NCBI RefSeq assembly: GCF_023701525.1
Contig: NZ_JAMQAW010000027.1
Location: forward strand, 1-64,000
Direction of reading: 5' to 3'
Length of the DNA: 64,000 nucleotides
Source of the DNA: Streptomyces albipurpureus
GTDB lineage: Bacteria > Actinomycetota > Actinomycetes > Streptomycetales > Streptomycetaceae
This document shows positions 41,449 through 50,704 of the stretch, in pieces (the stretch's first letter is position 1; the number at the start of each line of letters is the position of its first letter). The notes under the pieces are model-generated. The model was not told where the DNA came from. It ran no database searches and worked only from the letters and a program-made list of their open reading frames with translations. The position numbers and the translations under genes were made by a program.

Positions 41449-43620
41449 TCAGCCGTTGCGCTTCCAGCGCGGCTTGTCGTCGCGGCGGCCGAAGGAGCCG
41501 GTGTTGGTGCCGGTGGTGCCAGTGCCAGTGCCGGTTCCGGTGCTTCGGTGGTCGTCACGGCGGCCGTACGGGCGGTCCGTGGAGCCGGAGCGGAAACCAC
41601 CAGTGGCGGGGCGGTCGTCACGACGGTCGCGGTTGAACGGACGGTCGCTGCCGCGGTGACCGCTCGGGCGGTCGTCACGGCGGAACCCACCAGAGGCCGG
41701 ACGGTCATCGCGACGCTCGAACGGGCGACCGCTCGGGCGGTCGTCACGGCGGAACCCACCAGAGGCCGGACGGTCGTCACGACGCTCGAAAGAGCGGCCA
41801 CCGCGGTCGCCACCGCGGTCATCCCGACGGTCGTCACGGCGGAACCCGCCGCCCGACGGACGGTCATCACGACGGAAACCACCACGGTCACCACCGCGGT
41901 CGCCGCCACGGCGATCGAAGTTGCCGCGGTCGTCACGACGCTCGGACGACTGCTCGGGCACGGCAGCGGCAGCGGCCTCAAGCTCCGCCTCGGCGGCCGA
42001 GGCCATCTCGGCGATCGCCGTCTCGGGGTCGTCGCCACGCTCACGCGCGGCACGGGCCACCAGACGGTCGGCCTCCTCGCGGAGCTCGCCCGCGCGGCGC
42101 TGCACGCGCTCCAGCTGCTTGGTCAGATCGGCGACCTCGCGCTCAGCCTGCTTGGCAGCGTTGTTCGCGGAGTCCGCCTGGACCTCGGTGAGCGAACGCG
42201 CACCGGTGATCTCGGCGACCTCCGGGTCGAACGCGCCTGCTCCGCCCACGATGTGGCGCGAAGCGTCGACGCCCGCGTCCTCCATCAGACGGAAGATCTG
42301 ACGGCGCTGGTGCGGCAGTGACAGCGACACGACCACGCCGGACTTTCCGGCTCGGGCGGTACGGCCCGAGCGGTGGAGGTAGTCCTTGTGGTCACCGGCC
42401 GGGTCGACGTTCAGTACCAGGTCGATGCCGTCCACGTGGATGCCTCGGGCAGCCACGTCGGTGGCGACGAGCGCGTTGACGTAGCCGTCCTTGAAGTCAG
42501 CCAGTGTCCGGGTGCGCGCGCCCTGCGTCATACCGCCGTGCAGCGCGTCGGCCTTCACGCCCGAGTCGCGCAGCTGCTCCGCGATACGGTCCGCGCCCAG
42601 CTGGGTCCGGACGAAGATGATCGTGCGACCCTTGCGGGCTGCGATCGCCGCGGTGACCGGGGCCTTGTCCTTCGGCTTCACGACGAGGACGTGGTGGGTC
42701 ATGGTCGTGACATTGCCCTGGGCGCTGTCGACCTCATGGCTCACCGGGTTGGTCAGGTAGCGCTTGACCAGGGTGCTGATCTCGTTCTCCATGGTGGCGG
42801 AGAAGAGCATCCGCTGGCCGCCACCGGGCACCTGGTCGAGCAGCTCGGTGACCTCGGGCAGGAAGCCCAGGTCGGACATCTGGTCGGCCTCGTCCAGGAT
42901 CGCGACCTGGACGTTCTCCAGGGAGCAGGCGCCACGGTTGATGATGTCGCGCAGTCGGCCCGGGGTGGCGACGAGGATGTCGACGCCGCGCTCCAGGGCG
43001 TAGATCTGGTTGCCCATCGACGTACCGCCGCAGACGACCTTCATCTTCAGGCCGAGAACGTCACCGTAGGGCTGGAGAGCGTCCGCGACCTGCATCGCGA
43101 GCTCACGGGTCGGGGTGAGGATGATCCCGCGGGGCTTCTTCTTGTCGGTGTGGCCACCGGAGAGGGTGGCCAGCAGCGGGAGGCCGAAGGAGAGCGTCTT
43201 GCCGGAGCCGGTGCGGCCGCGGCCCAGGATGTCCTTGCCTGCCAGCGCGTCCGGGATGGTCGCGGCCTGGATCGGGAAGGGGCTCGTCACACCGTTCTGG
43301 GCGAGCTTGCGGACGACGCCTTCGGGCAGACCGAGCGTGGTGAACGTGACCTCGGGAACCGAGGGGACCTCAGGGGTCTCGTCGATCTCGACCTCGACAG
43401 CCTCGACCTCGACAGCTTCGACCTCTACAGCTTCGACGACCTCGGCCTCGACCACATCGGAGTCAACGACATCGGACAGGACGATGATGGCCGGCGCGTC
43501 AGTGTTCTCGGCGGGCTGGACGTTCTCAGGGTTCTCGGGGGTGTCGACCACGGTGGAAGTGGTGTCGACGACTGCCTCGTCCTGGGGCAGGACGGCGTGA
43601 TCAGTGCTGAAATTGGACAT
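41449..43620 (-). CDS. DEAD-box ATP-dependent RNA helicase with RGG-type tail
   Basis: A 723-residue helicase. A low-complexity acidic N-terminus (repeated VEAVE units, residues about 55-80) precedes the Q motif (FTTLGLPEGV, FPIQAATIP). Walker A RGRTGSGKT is near residue 136; PTRELA, TPGR, DEAD (ILDEADQM), SAT, HGGMTQ, ATDVAARG and HRSGRTARAGK complete the core (to about residue 440). A coiled coil follows (AAKQAEREVADLTKQLERV), then about 200 residues of Arg/Gly/Asp repeats (RRDDRPSGG) for RNA binding, typical of cold-shock or ribosome-assembly helicases. ATG 43620. A long upstream leader is likely. DNA repeats in both tails make the length strain-variable. Confidence 0.95.
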   Translation of the reverse strand: MSNFSTDHAVLPQDEAVVDTTSTVVDTPENPENVQPAENTDAPAIIVLSDVVDSDVVEAEVVEAVEVEAVEVEAVEVEIDETPEVPSVPEVTFTTLGLPEGVVRKLAQNGVTSPFPIQAATIPDALAGKDILGRGRTGSGKTLSFGLPLLATLSGGHTDKKKPRGIILTPTRELAMQVADALQPYGDVLGLKMKVVCGGTSMGNQIYALERGVDILVATPGRLRDIINRGACSLENVQVAILDEADQMSDLGFLPEVTELLDQVPGGGQRMLFSATMENEISTLVKRYLTNPVSHEVDSAQGNVTTMTHHVLVVKPKDKAPVTAAIAARKGRTIIFVRTQLGADRIAEQLRDSGVKADALHGGMTQGARTRTLADFKDGYVNALVATDVAARGIHVDGIDLVLNVDPAGDHKDYLHRSGRTARAGKSGVVVSLSLPHQRRQIFRLMEDAGVDASRHIVGGAGAFDPEVAEITGARSLTEVQADSANNAAKQAEREVADLTKQLERVQRRAGELREEADRLVARAARERGDDPETAIAEMASAAEAELEAAAAAVPEQSSERRDDRGNFDRRGGDRGGDRGGFRRDDRPSGGGFRRDDRRDDRGGDRGGRSFERRDDRPASGGFRRDDRPSGRPFERRDDRPASGGFRRDDRPSGHRGSDRPFNRDRRDDRPATGGFRSGSTDRPYGRRDDHRSTGTGTGTGTTGTNTGSFGRRDDKPRWKRNG
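41658..41795. repeat. Two 69-base repeats inside the helicase RGG tail
   Basis: Copies at 41658-41726 and 41727-41795 encode consecutive 23-residue units with the core RPASGGFRRDDRPSG. In-frame recombination here would alter the number of RNA-binding repeats without breaking the gene. Confidence 0.8.
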
Positions 43621-43835
43621 GCGAAATGCGAAACCTTCCGGAGTCTCGGCACGCGCCCAAACTCCGTGATTCGCAATTCGACCGCCTCTATGCGGTCAGC
43701 CACGGCTAGGGAGAGTACGCGCCACACGGCGCGCTTCTTTTTCGGCGCCGGGCAATGGGATCAAACGATCTACCACCATACGCACCCTCCCCCGCCCAAG
43801 GCAAACCACGTCAGGGTGACCCCCGCAACACCGCC

Positions 43836-44399
43836 TCACGCGGGCCCCAGCTGCGGTGAGGCCTCCGGCTCCCGGCCCACCTTGCGGCGCGCCGCCTCCG
43901 CCATCCGCAGTGCGCCGGCCTGCGCCTCGGGCAGGGGCGAGGCCGTCGGCTCCTCGGTCGGTTCGACCGGCGTTGGGGTGGGGGTTTCCTGGGGCGGCTC
44001 GGGCTGCGGTTCCTGTGTGGGGGAGGGCGGCGGTACGGAGGGTGAGGGCACTCCCCTGGTCGGCTCGGGCTCCTTGGAAGGCTGCGGCCGATTCACTCCC
44101 ACGGTGGGCCGGGGCACCGGTGGCGTGGTCGCGGTGCGCGGGCTGGGGGTGGCCTCCGGGACCCCGGGGGGCCGCGCCGACCTGTCCGGCTCCGCCCTAC
44201 CGCCGCCAGCGTGGTGCCGCCCAGGACCCGCCTGCCCGCCTTCCGGTTCGATCTCCGCGCCGGACGGGGCCGATGACTTGCGGGGTTCGGGAGCCTCCGC
44301 CTTGTCGTCACTCACGCTCATACAGCCCGCAGAGGCGGCAAGCGCCAACGAGGCGGCGAACGCGGCAGCCAGTCGGCCAGGGGTGGGCAATTGACGCAC
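43836..44399 (-). CDS. Putative lipoprotein with Pro/Glu-rich body
   Basis: 187 residues. The N-terminus MRQLPTPGRLAAAFAASLALAASAGC contains a lipobox (ASAGC). The rest is low-complexity, rich in Pro, Glu, Ser and Thr, probably a disordered cell-wall spacer, with a final amphipathic helix (GALRMAEAARRKVGRE). GTG 44399 has GGAGG seven bases upstream. No domain recognised. Confidence 0.7.
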   Translation of the reverse strand: MRQLPTPGRLAAAFAASLALAASAGCMSVSDDKAEAPEPRKSSAPSGAEIEPEGGQAGPGRHHAGGGRAEPDRSARPPGVPEATPSPRTATTPPVPRPTVGVNRPQPSKEPEPTRGVPSPSVPPPSPTQEPQPEPPQETPTPTPVEPTEEPTASPLPEAQAGALRMAEAARRKVGREPEASPQLGPA

Positions 44400-44511
44400 G
44401 AGGGCACCTCCGGGGGCAGAACGCGGGTTTCACTGCCCAACTCCCAGCGCCCCACGGGGGACACGCCCATGTGCCTGACAAGTACACGCCCCGTTCGGGC
44501 GGCCGTCGGGA

Positions 44512-44874
44512 TCACCCCGTCAGCGCCTGCCCCAACTCGACGCCCACCGCCACCGATCCCAGCCCCACCAACACGGAGACGACCGCATTCGCCGCCATCA
44601 GCCGACCGCACCCTCGCTCAGCCAACCGAAACGTCTCGTACGAGAAGGTGGAGTAGGTACTGAGCGCACCGCACAGGCCCGTACCGAGGAGCGCGTACGT
44701 CGATGAGGTGACCGACGCCCCCGCCAGCACTCCGAGCAGCAGACAACCGGCGAGATTGACCGTCAGTGTTCCCCACGGAAACAGTGAGTCATGACGGGCC
44801 TGCACCGCGCGGTCGGTCAGATAACGCAGCGGCGCACCGACCGCAGCCCCCAGCGCCACCAGCAGCCAGGTCAC
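44512..44874 (-). CDS. crcB: Fluoride ion channel CrcB/Fluc, second subunit
   Basis: 120 residues with four transmembrane helices. Family landmarks: GAAVGAPLRYLTDR, PWGTLTVNLAGCLLLG (the N of this motif lines the pore) and TGLCGALSTYSTFSYE (the FSTF-like box). Fluc channels are dual-topology dimers that expel fluoride; paired genes form heterodimers. GTG 44874 overlaps the stop of the first crcB gene (GTGA), the standard arrangement. Confidence 0.95.
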   Translation of the reverse strand: MTWLLVALGAAVGAPLRYLTDRAVQARHDSLFPWGTLTVNLAGCLLLGVLAGASVTSSTYALLGTGLCGALSTYSTFSYETFRLAERGCGRLMAANAVVSVLVGLGSVAVGVELGQALTG

Positions 44875-45551
44875 CGGACGTCCGGTCCGGGCCCGGTCAT
44901 GCGCCGGGGATGACGACGCGCTGTGACGACCCTTCGGGTCACCGTCACGGTGAGCCACACCGCTCCCACACAGCCGGCCACCGTGCCTCCCGCGTACGCC
45001 AGCGCCGTCCAGGCCCGGTCATGGAGCAGGAGTTCGCGGACATCGAACGCGTACGCGGAGAAAGTGGTGAACCCGCCGAGCACGCCGACCCCGGCGAACA
45101 ACCGGGCCAGTGGACGCTCCTTCCGCCCGCCCTCGGCGACCAAGGGCAGGAGCACTCCGATCAGCGCCGAGCCCGTCACATTGATCCCCAGGGTCACCCA
45201 GGGGAAGCCCTCCCCGGCGGGGGGCCAGGTCCGGACGGCCGCGTACCGGGCGAGCGCCCCCACCACTCCGCCCGCCGAGATCACCGCGAGGACCAGCCAG
45301 AGCCGGGACCCGGCGATCTCCCCCCGCTGGGCGGCCCGATGCAGATCGACATCAGGATCGATCGGTTCCGATGGCGCAGGGGGGCCATTGATCGCCTCGG
45401 GAGGTACGGGGGAGCCGTCCGGGGGGACGGCGAAACCGTCCTCGCCTGGCCGAGGGCCTGGTGAGCCGATCCCGGCGGGGCCGGTGTCGGGCCGAGCCCG
45501 GCCCGGCCCGGAAACCTCCGCGTCCCCCGACTCCCCCGCGGGTGGCTCCAT
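44871..45551 (-). CDS. crcB: Fluoride ion channel CrcB/Fluc, first subunit (long N-terminus)
   Basis: A 226-residue CrcB. The first 75 residues are a soluble Pro/Gly/Asp-rich extension, then four membrane helices with GALARYAAV, PWVTLGINVTGSALIG and GGFTTFSAYAFD, the fluoride-channel signatures. It pairs with the overlapping second gene. ATG 45551 lies two bases after the upstream zincin stop, so all three genes may share one transcript. The extension is longer than in most family members and is of unknown function. Confidence 0.93.
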   Translation of the reverse strand: MEPPAGESGDAEVSGPGRARPDTGPAGIGSPGPRPGEDGFAVPPDGSPVPPEAINGPPAPSEPIDPDVDLHRAAQRGEIAGSRLWLVLAVISAGGVVGALARYAAVRTWPPAGEGFPWVTLGINVTGSALIGVLLPLVAEGGRKERPLARLFAGVGVLGGFTTFSAYAFDVRELLLHDRAWTALAYAGGTVAGCVGAVWLTVTVTRRVVTARRHPRRMTGPGPDVR

Positions 45552-45553
45552 GC

Positions 45554-45904
45554 TCAGCCGTAACCGAGTGCGTGCAGCCGCTCATCGTCGATTCCGAAGT
45601 GGTGCGCCACTTCATGAACCACTGTGATCTCAGTCTCCTCGACCACTTCCTCGCGGCTCTCGCACATCCGCAGCGTCGGCCCCCGATAGATCGTGATCCG
45701 GTCCGGCAGCACCCCCGCGTACCACTCACCGCGATCGGTCAGCGGAGTGCCCTCGTACAGCCCGAGCAGCTCTGGATCGCCCGGGGCCGGTTCGTCCTCG
45801 ACGAACACCGCGACGTTGTCCATCAGCCGCGTCAGCTCCGGCGGAATCCGGTCCAGGGCCTCGGCGACCAGTTCCTCGAACTCCTCGCGTGTCATCTCCA
45901 GCAC
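45554..45904 (-). CDS. Small zincin-like metallopeptidase family protein
   Basis: A 116-residue protein of the minimal zincin family. The zinc motif HEVAHHFGIDD (HExxH plus distal D/H) is near the C-terminus, and LLGLYEGTPLTDR and PDRITIYRGP are the other signature blocks. Its substrate is unknown. GTG 45904 (reading VLEMTREEFEEL) is chosen from recalled homologues; ATG 45895 is an alternative. It is first in an apparent operon with the two crcB genes, and divergent from the membrane phosphoesterase. Confidence 0.88.
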   Translation of the reverse strand: MLEMTREEFEELVAEALDRIPPELTRLMDNVAVFVEDEPAPGDPELLGLYEGTPLTDRGEWYAGVLPDRITIYRGPTLRMCESREEVVEETEITVVHEVAHHFGIDDERLHALGYG

Positions 45905-46062
45905 CCGGCCATTGTCACGTACAACCCGCAACCGGTCGCCCCGGGTCCGTACCCGCTCCGCCCATCGACCGCACTGATGAGCGACGAACACAGATCCACC
46001 TCGCTCGCGGCGCGGCCGGTCGAGATCGCATAGCCGTCCACGAGCGGGGGCATACGGGCCCA

Positions 46063-47712
46063 ATGGCACAAGAAGCCCCGGAACCGATGCGCACCACCTT
46101 CACCCGGCTCCGGCGGCACTATCGCTCCCGGCGCACCGACCCCACGCACACGCTGGTGCACCATCCGCATCCGTGGGCCAGGGCGCTGGGGCTCACCACC
46201 GTCGTGCTGGTGGGTGCCTGGCTGGGGCTGCTGATCGTGGGGAGCGTCCACACCTCGATCGGGCCCATGGAGACGAGCATGACCCTGCGCCCCGATCTCT
46301 CCGGGGGCACCAAGATCAATGTCTCGCCGCTGGGCGCGTTGGAACTCGACTCCCACATCGCGCCCGTCCGGCTCGATGTGGACGTCAACCAACTCGACCC
46401 GGTGCGCTCCACCGCCCTGGTCGAACATCCCGAGCGACTCGCCGGCCTCCAGGACGAGGTCGCCCAGGATGTGGCCAGCGGGACCACCGAGTTGGCGGTG
46501 CGTTCCTGTGTCGCCGTGGTCTCCGGTGCGACCGCCCTCGGGCTCGCCGTCTACCGTCGCCCGCGCCGCGCCCTGGCCGCTGGCGGCCTGGCGCTGACGC
46601 TGCTGGCCGCCTCCGGCGGCGCCGCGGTCGCCACCTGGGACCCGGAGTCGGTACTGGAGCCGAAGTTCTCCGGACTGCTCACCAGCGCGCCATCGGTCGT
46701 CGGAGACGCCCGCTCCATCGTTTCGGACTTCGACGTCTACCAGAAGGAGCTGGCCCGGCTGGTCACCAATGTCACCAAGCTCTACGACGCCACCTCCACC
46801 CTGCCGACCTACCGCCCGGACCCGCTCACCATGCGGGTCCTGCACGTCTCCGACATCCATCTCAACCCCGCGTCCTGGCATGTCATCGGCTCACTCGTGG
46901 AGCAGTACGACATTGATGTGATCATCGATTCCGGGGACACCATGGACCATGGCACCGCCGCCGAGAACGCCTTCCTGGACCCGATCAGCGACCTTGGCGC
47001 GCCCTATGTCTGGGTGCGGGGCAACCATGACTCGCGCATCACCCAGTCCTATCTCTCCCGGTTGAAGAACACCCATGTGCTCGACGACGGGAAGGCGGTC
47101 ACGGTCGCGGGACTGCGGATCGCGGGGATGGGCGACGCCCAGTTCACCCCGGACCGCTCCACGGCCGACGAGGGCGCGGCCGGGATGGGCAAGGACGCCC
47201 ATCGGATGGCGGGCATCCGACTCGCATCGGCGCTGCGCGCCCAGATCCACGCGGGCACCCCGGCCGATATCGCCGTGGCGCACAATCCGATCTCGGCACG
47301 GGAGACCGATGGCGCCGTTCCCCTGGTGCTCGCCGGGCATCTGCACCATCGCAGCACCGAGGTGCTGAAGGACGGCACCAGGCTGAAGATCGAGGGTTCG
47401 ACGGGCGGCGGCGGACTGCGGGCGCTGGAACAGGAGAAACCGGAGAAGGTGCGCGCATCGGTGCTCTATCTGGACCGGACGACCAAACGGCTCCAGGCCT
47501 GGGACGAGATCACCCTGGGCGGACTGGGACTGACGACGGCGGAGATCAGCCGTCGCCTCCCGAAGGGGAACGATCCAGAGCGCAAGCCAGATGCCACGGC
47601 GTCCGGCTCCCCCGCCGCCCCCGGGTCGTCGAACACGCCGAAGGCTCCCGGCACCCCCGGCTCCCCGGCGCCCTCAACACCGAGCACACCAGGTCGATCC
47701 CCCCAGCCATGA
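46063..47712 (+). CDS. Membrane-anchored metallophosphoesterase
   Basis: A 549-residue protein. Helix 1 (TTVVLVGAWLGLLIVGSV) is near residue 45, a beta-rich extracellular segment follows, and two more helices lie at about 150-200. A calcineurin-like phosphoesterase domain (about residues 262-490) has VSDIHLNP, DSGDTMDHG, VRGNHDS, AVAHNP and LAGHLHHR, the full dimetal set. The Pro/Ser/Gly-rich C-terminal tail (about 55 residues) is a wall spacer. ATG 46063 is assumed; ATG 46087 is possible. It probably hydrolyses phosphodiesters or phosphomonoesters at the outer membrane face. Distinct from the secreted enzyme at 31 kb. Confidence 0.9.
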   Translation: MAQEAPEPMRTTFTRLRRHYRSRRTDPTHTLVHHPHPWARALGLTTVVLVGAWLGLLIVGSVHTSIGPMETSMTLRPDLSGGTKINVSPLGALELDSHIAPVRLDVDVNQLDPVRSTALVEHPERLAGLQDEVAQDVASGTTELAVRSCVAVVSGATALGLAVYRRPRRALAAGGLALTLLAASGGAAVATWDPESVLEPKFSGLLTSAPSVVGDARSIVSDFDVYQKELARLVTNVTKLYDATSTLPTYRPDPLTMRVLHVSDIHLNPASWHVIGSLVEQYDIDVIIDSGDTMDHGTAAENAFLDPISDLGAPYVWVRGNHDSRITQSYLSRLKNTHVLDDGKAVTVAGLRIAGMGDAQFTPDRSTADEGAAGMGKDAHRMAGIRLASALRAQIHAGTPADIAVAHNPISARETDGAVPLVLAGHLHHRSTEVLKDGTRLKIEGSTGGGGLRALEQEKPEKVRASVLYLDRTTKRLQAWDEITLGGLGLTTAEISRRLPKGNDPERKPDATASGSPAAPGSSNTPKAPGTPGSPAPSTPSTPGRSPQP

Positions 47713-47861
47713 CCCGCGTGACCGACCCCCTCAGATCACCCGAACGGCCGCCCCTGGCCAAGTCCCCCCACCCGTCAAGGAAACCGTTTTGGCGATACCT
47801 CCCCGCATCCCATATGCTTCTCACGTCCCCGACGCGCTGGAAAGCGCCAGGCGGGCCCTTA

Positions 47862-47934
47862 GCCCTCATCGTCTAGTGGCCCAGGACGCCGCCCTTTCAA
47901 GGCGGTAGCACGGGTTCGAATCCCGTTGGGGGCA
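47862..47934 (+). tRNA. tRNA-Glu (TTC)
   Basis: A cloverleaf starting GCCCTCATCGTCTAGTGG, anticodon loop CTTTCAA (TTC), T-loop GGTTCGAATCC. First of a Glu-Asp-Phe cluster. Confidence 0.96.
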
Positions 47935-47971
47935 CGCTTTACCTGTGCGAGACTTGTGCTCGCACAACTTT

Positions 47972-48046
47972 GGTCCTGTGGAGCAGCTTGGAGTGCTCGC
48001 CACCCTGTCAAGGTGGAGGCCGCGGGTTCAAATCCCGTCAGGACCG
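47972..48046 (+). tRNA. tRNA-Asp (GTC), copy 1
   Basis: A 75-base cloverleaf starting GGTCCTGTGGAGCAGC, anticodon loop CTGTCAA (GTC). Identical to the copy at 54720-54794. Confidence 0.96.
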
Positions 48047-48068
48047 CTGAAGCTCGTCAGAGCTTCGT

Positions 48069-48142
48069 GGCTGGGTAGCTCAGTTGGTACGAGCGTCCGC
48101 CTGAAAAGCGGAAGGTCGCCGGTTCGACCCCGGCCCCAGCCA
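48069..48142 (+). tRNA. tRNA-Phe (GAA)
   Basis: A cloverleaf starting GGCTGGGTAGCTCAGTTGG, anticodon loop CTGAAAA (GAA), T-loop GGTTCGACCCC. A hairpin terminator begins seven bases later. Confidence 0.96.
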
Positions 48143-48148
48143 CCTCGT

Positions 48149-48177
48149 AAAGGCCCCATCCATCGGATGGGGCCTTT
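48149..48177. terminator. Bidirectional terminator
   Basis: The arms aaaggccccatcc and ggatggggccttt (13 base pairs) flank a 3-base loop. It ends the tRNA cluster on the plus strand and the CcdA gene on the minus strand, whose stop is 11 bases away. Confidence 0.88.
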
Positions 48178-48187
48178 GTCGTTGCCG

Positions 48188-49057
48188 CTATGCCTCCTCG
48201 ATCCTCTCCGGTCCGGGACCTCCGGCCGTGGCCCCTGAGGTCTCTCGCCGGCGCCATCCCCGTATCCCGAGGATCATCGCCACGATCGCCATCACACCGA
48301 TCAGCAGCGCCCAGTCCGGCACCGATTCACCCACCCGGCCGGCCCACTGCTCAGCGGCGAAGGAGTCGTCGACGCTGAGCAGGCCGGGGAGCGCGGTCGT
48401 ACCGTCGAAGGCCAGGAAGATCGTGCCGAGGGCGATGAAGAACAGGCCCGAGAAGAGCGATGTGGTGTGCAGCCGAAGGCGGCCCAGGCTCAGCGAACGA
48501 CCACGGAGCCAGCGGCGCCGGCCCAGGTCGAAGCGGTCCCAGAGCAGTGCGAGCAGAAAGAGCGGGACCGCCATGCCCAGGGCGTAGACCGCCAGCAGCA
48601 GACCGCCGTAGACCGGGCTGCCGGAGAGCGCCGAGACGGTCAGCACACTGCCGAGGATCGGGCCGGCGCAGAATCCCGCCAGGCCGTAGACCAGGCCCAG
48701 GGCGTAGACCGGGGCGGCGGTCGTCGGGCGGATGCGGCCGGAGAGTTCCGCCATCGTGCGGGAGGCGAATCCGAGCCCCAGGATCTGGGCCGCGCCCAGC
48801 GCGATGATCAGCCAGCCTCCCGCCGCGACCAGCAGATCGCGGTTGCCGTAGAAGAACCGGCTGGCATAGGAGCCGGCTACTCCCAGCGGTACGAGGGTGG
48901 TGGCCAGGCCCGCGTAGAAGATTCCGGTACGCAGCAGGAGTCGGCCGGTCGAGTCGAGTGAGTAGGCGAAGAACGCCGGCAGCAGCAGTGCGCTGCACGG
49001 GCTGATCAGCGCCAGCAGACCGCCGAGGAACGCGGCCAGATAGCCGATGTCCGTCAT
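48188..49057 (-). CDS. ccdA: CcdA/DsbD-like cytochrome c biogenesis membrane protein
   Basis: A 289-residue membrane protein with six to seven helices. Two Cys-containing helices, ALISPCSALLLPAFF and GLAGFCAGPILG, match the redox-active Cys pair of CcdA/DsbD-core proteins that carry electrons across the membrane. ATG 49057 overlaps the stop of the DsbA-like gene by four bases (ATGA), so the two proteins are likely co-translated: CcdA supplies or removes electrons for the extracellular thioredoxin-fold partner. Confidence 0.9.
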   Translation of the reverse strand: MTDIGYLAAFLGGLLALISPCSALLLPAFFAYSLDSTGRLLLRTGIFYAGLATTLVPLGVAGSYASRFFYGNRDLLVAAGGWLIIALGAAQILGLGFASRTMAELSGRIRPTTAAPVYALGLVYGLAGFCAGPILGSVLTVSALSGSPVYGGLLLAVYALGMAVPLFLLALLWDRFDLGRRRWLRGRSLSLGRLRLHTTSLFSGLFFIALGTIFLAFDGTTALPGLLSVDDSFAAEQWAGRVGESVPDWALLIGVMAIVAMILGIRGWRRRETSGATAGGPGPERIEEA

Positions 49058-49881
49058 TCGGAGGTGGGCTCCGTCCCCTGGTCGCCCTTGCCGCCCTTGC
49101 CGGCCTTGCCGCTGGACTCGGCGGTCCGCTGAGCCGCTTCGATGGCCTGGGTGAAGCTCTCCATGGGCTGCGCGCCGGCCAGCGGGCGGCCGTTGACCAG
49201 GAAGGACGGGGTGGAGGTCGCGCCAAGGCCATAGGCCTCCTCCTGGTCCCGGCTCACCGAAGCCTTGGCGGCTTCGCTGTCCAGGTCCTTGGCGAAACGG
49301 TTGAGATCGGGCACGCCCGCCCGCTTGGCCAACTCCTTGAGTCGGCCCTTGGAGAAGCCCTTCTCCTTCTCGCCCTCCGCGTACGCGGCGCTGTGGAACT
49401 GCCAGAACCGGCCCTGCTGGCCGGCTGCCCAGGCAGCGCGCGCCGAGTCCTCGGACTCCTGGCCGAAGATCGGGAAGTTGCGCCACTCAATGCGCAGTAC
49501 GCCCTTGTCGACGTACTCCTTGATCAGTTCGGGCTCGGTGTCCCGGGCGAACTTGCCGCAGTAGCCACAGAGGAAGTCCGCGTACTCGATCATCACCACG
49601 GGTGCGTCGGCGCGGCCCACGGCGAGCGGGTCCTTGGCCTCGCGACGGGCGAGTTTCGCCAGCTCCGGGTAGACGCCGCTCTGGGCGTCGGCGGAGACCT
49701 CCGTCCGTGCGGAAGACGCGGGCGAGTCATCGGGCCTGGTCGCGGTGTACGAGGCGATACCGAGCAGGAGCGCGGCTACGACGACGCCCGCTCCGATGAA
49801 GAGCGGTCGACGCGACGAAGGAGAGGGAGAGGGCGGCGAGGAGGGCGCGCGGGAGGGGGAAGCGGAAGAGCGGACAGGCAT
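49054..49881 (-). CDS. DsbA-like thioredoxin-fold disulfide oxidoreductase, membrane-anchored
   Basis: A 275-residue protein. A short disordered N-terminus and one helix (LFIGAGVVVAALLLGIAS) anchor it, then a DsbA/BdbD-type domain with redox motif FLCGYCGKF (CGYC) near residue 108 and a cis-Pro loop at GATSTPSFLVNG. Helical insertion between these is DsbA-like. It should form or reshuffle disulfides outside the cell. Translationally coupled to ccdA. The C-terminal Gly/Lys-rich tail is disordered. ATG 49881. Confidence 0.92.
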   Translation of the reverse strand: MPVRSSASPSRAPSSPPSPSPSSRRPLFIGAGVVVAALLLGIASYTATRPDDSPASSARTEVSADAQSGVYPELAKLARREAKDPLAVGRADAPVVMIEYADFLCGYCGKFARDTEPELIKEYVDKGVLRIEWRNFPIFGQESEDSARAAWAAGQQGRFWQFHSAAYAEGEKEKGFSKGRLKELAKRAGVPDLNRFAKDLDSEAAKASVSRDQEEAYGLGATSTPSFLVNGRPLAGAQPMESFTQAIEAAQRTAESSGKAGKGGKGDQGTEPTSE

Positions 49882-49942
49882 GGCGGTAGGTCACTCCTGA
49901 GCGAAATGCGGATAAAGCGGGCACTGGAGGGAGTGTGGCCGC

Positions 49943-50314
49943 CTATACGCGCAGGATCGACAGCTCCAACGGAGTGACAGCGGCGATGGGCGGCCCGCGA
50001 TCCGGTGGCATCACCACCTGGAGGGGGGCGCTGTCCAAGGTGTCCGCGGTGCTGAACACCCCGTGAGGGGCGGGCGGCAACTCCTGGAGAGCGCCACCGC
50101 GCGGGGCGGTGGCGGGGTGTGCCCCTCGCTCATCGTCCTGGGCACCCTTGCCGCACCCGGCCAGCTGCCCCTGGGCCGTCGCCACCGCGGCCGTCCCGCT
50201 CTCAGCCCGCGCGGACGACGGTGCGCAGAGCACCAGCAGGAGCGCGCAGACCATGCCGAGCAGCGCGGCCGCGGTCGCCAACCGGCGGTACCGACCGTCA
50301 CGGCTGAGCAGCAT
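49943..50314 (-). CDS. Small exported protein of unknown function
   Basis: 123 residues. A hydrophobic N-terminal segment (ATAAALLGMVCALLLVL) ending ARA-E suggests Sec export; the mature part is Pro/Ala-rich with one Cys and ends LSILRV. Many streptomycetes carry small exported proteins ending in a VLRV/ILRV-like tail, without known function. ATG 50314. It lies 61 bases upstream of the DsbA-like gene and may share its transcript. Confidence 0.6.
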   Translation of the reverse strand: MLLSRDGRYRRLATAAALLGMVCALLLVLCAPSSARAESGTAAVATAQGQLAGCGKGAQDDERGAHPATAPRGGALQELPPAPHGVFSTADTLDSAPLQVVMPPDRGPPIAAVTPLELSILRV

Positions 50315-50704
50315 GGACGCGCCAACCCTTCGTCAGCGGGGAGAACGACGGAGATCAGACCGTGAGCGTGGGAGAGCGACGGACGACCGCGGAATGATCT
50401 ACTCCATACTGCACCAGACCAACCCGGCCGCCGCACCGCCCCGCAGCAAGCCCCACCGGTGACGAACGCCCCCTCGCCCAGGGATCGCCTGCCCCCTTGT
50501 CCGGGCGACGATGCGGCAGCCCCGCCAGGACGCATGGAGATACCCGCCCGAACCGCCCGGGCAGGACTCGCTCCCCTACCCCGGCGATGACCACCGCTGG
50601 CGGGCTCCGCGACCACCACGCACGGTCACCCACGGCGACGCCACCGGCACCCGGGCGAAATGCGGTCGCCAGCGGTTTCCCCGGGGTGCGATCCTGGGGT
50701 TCGT
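50315..50704. other. Divergent promoter region before hrpA
   Basis: About 390 bases between a minus-strand small gene and hrpA. No gene is recognised; it should contain both promoters. Confidence 0.35.
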
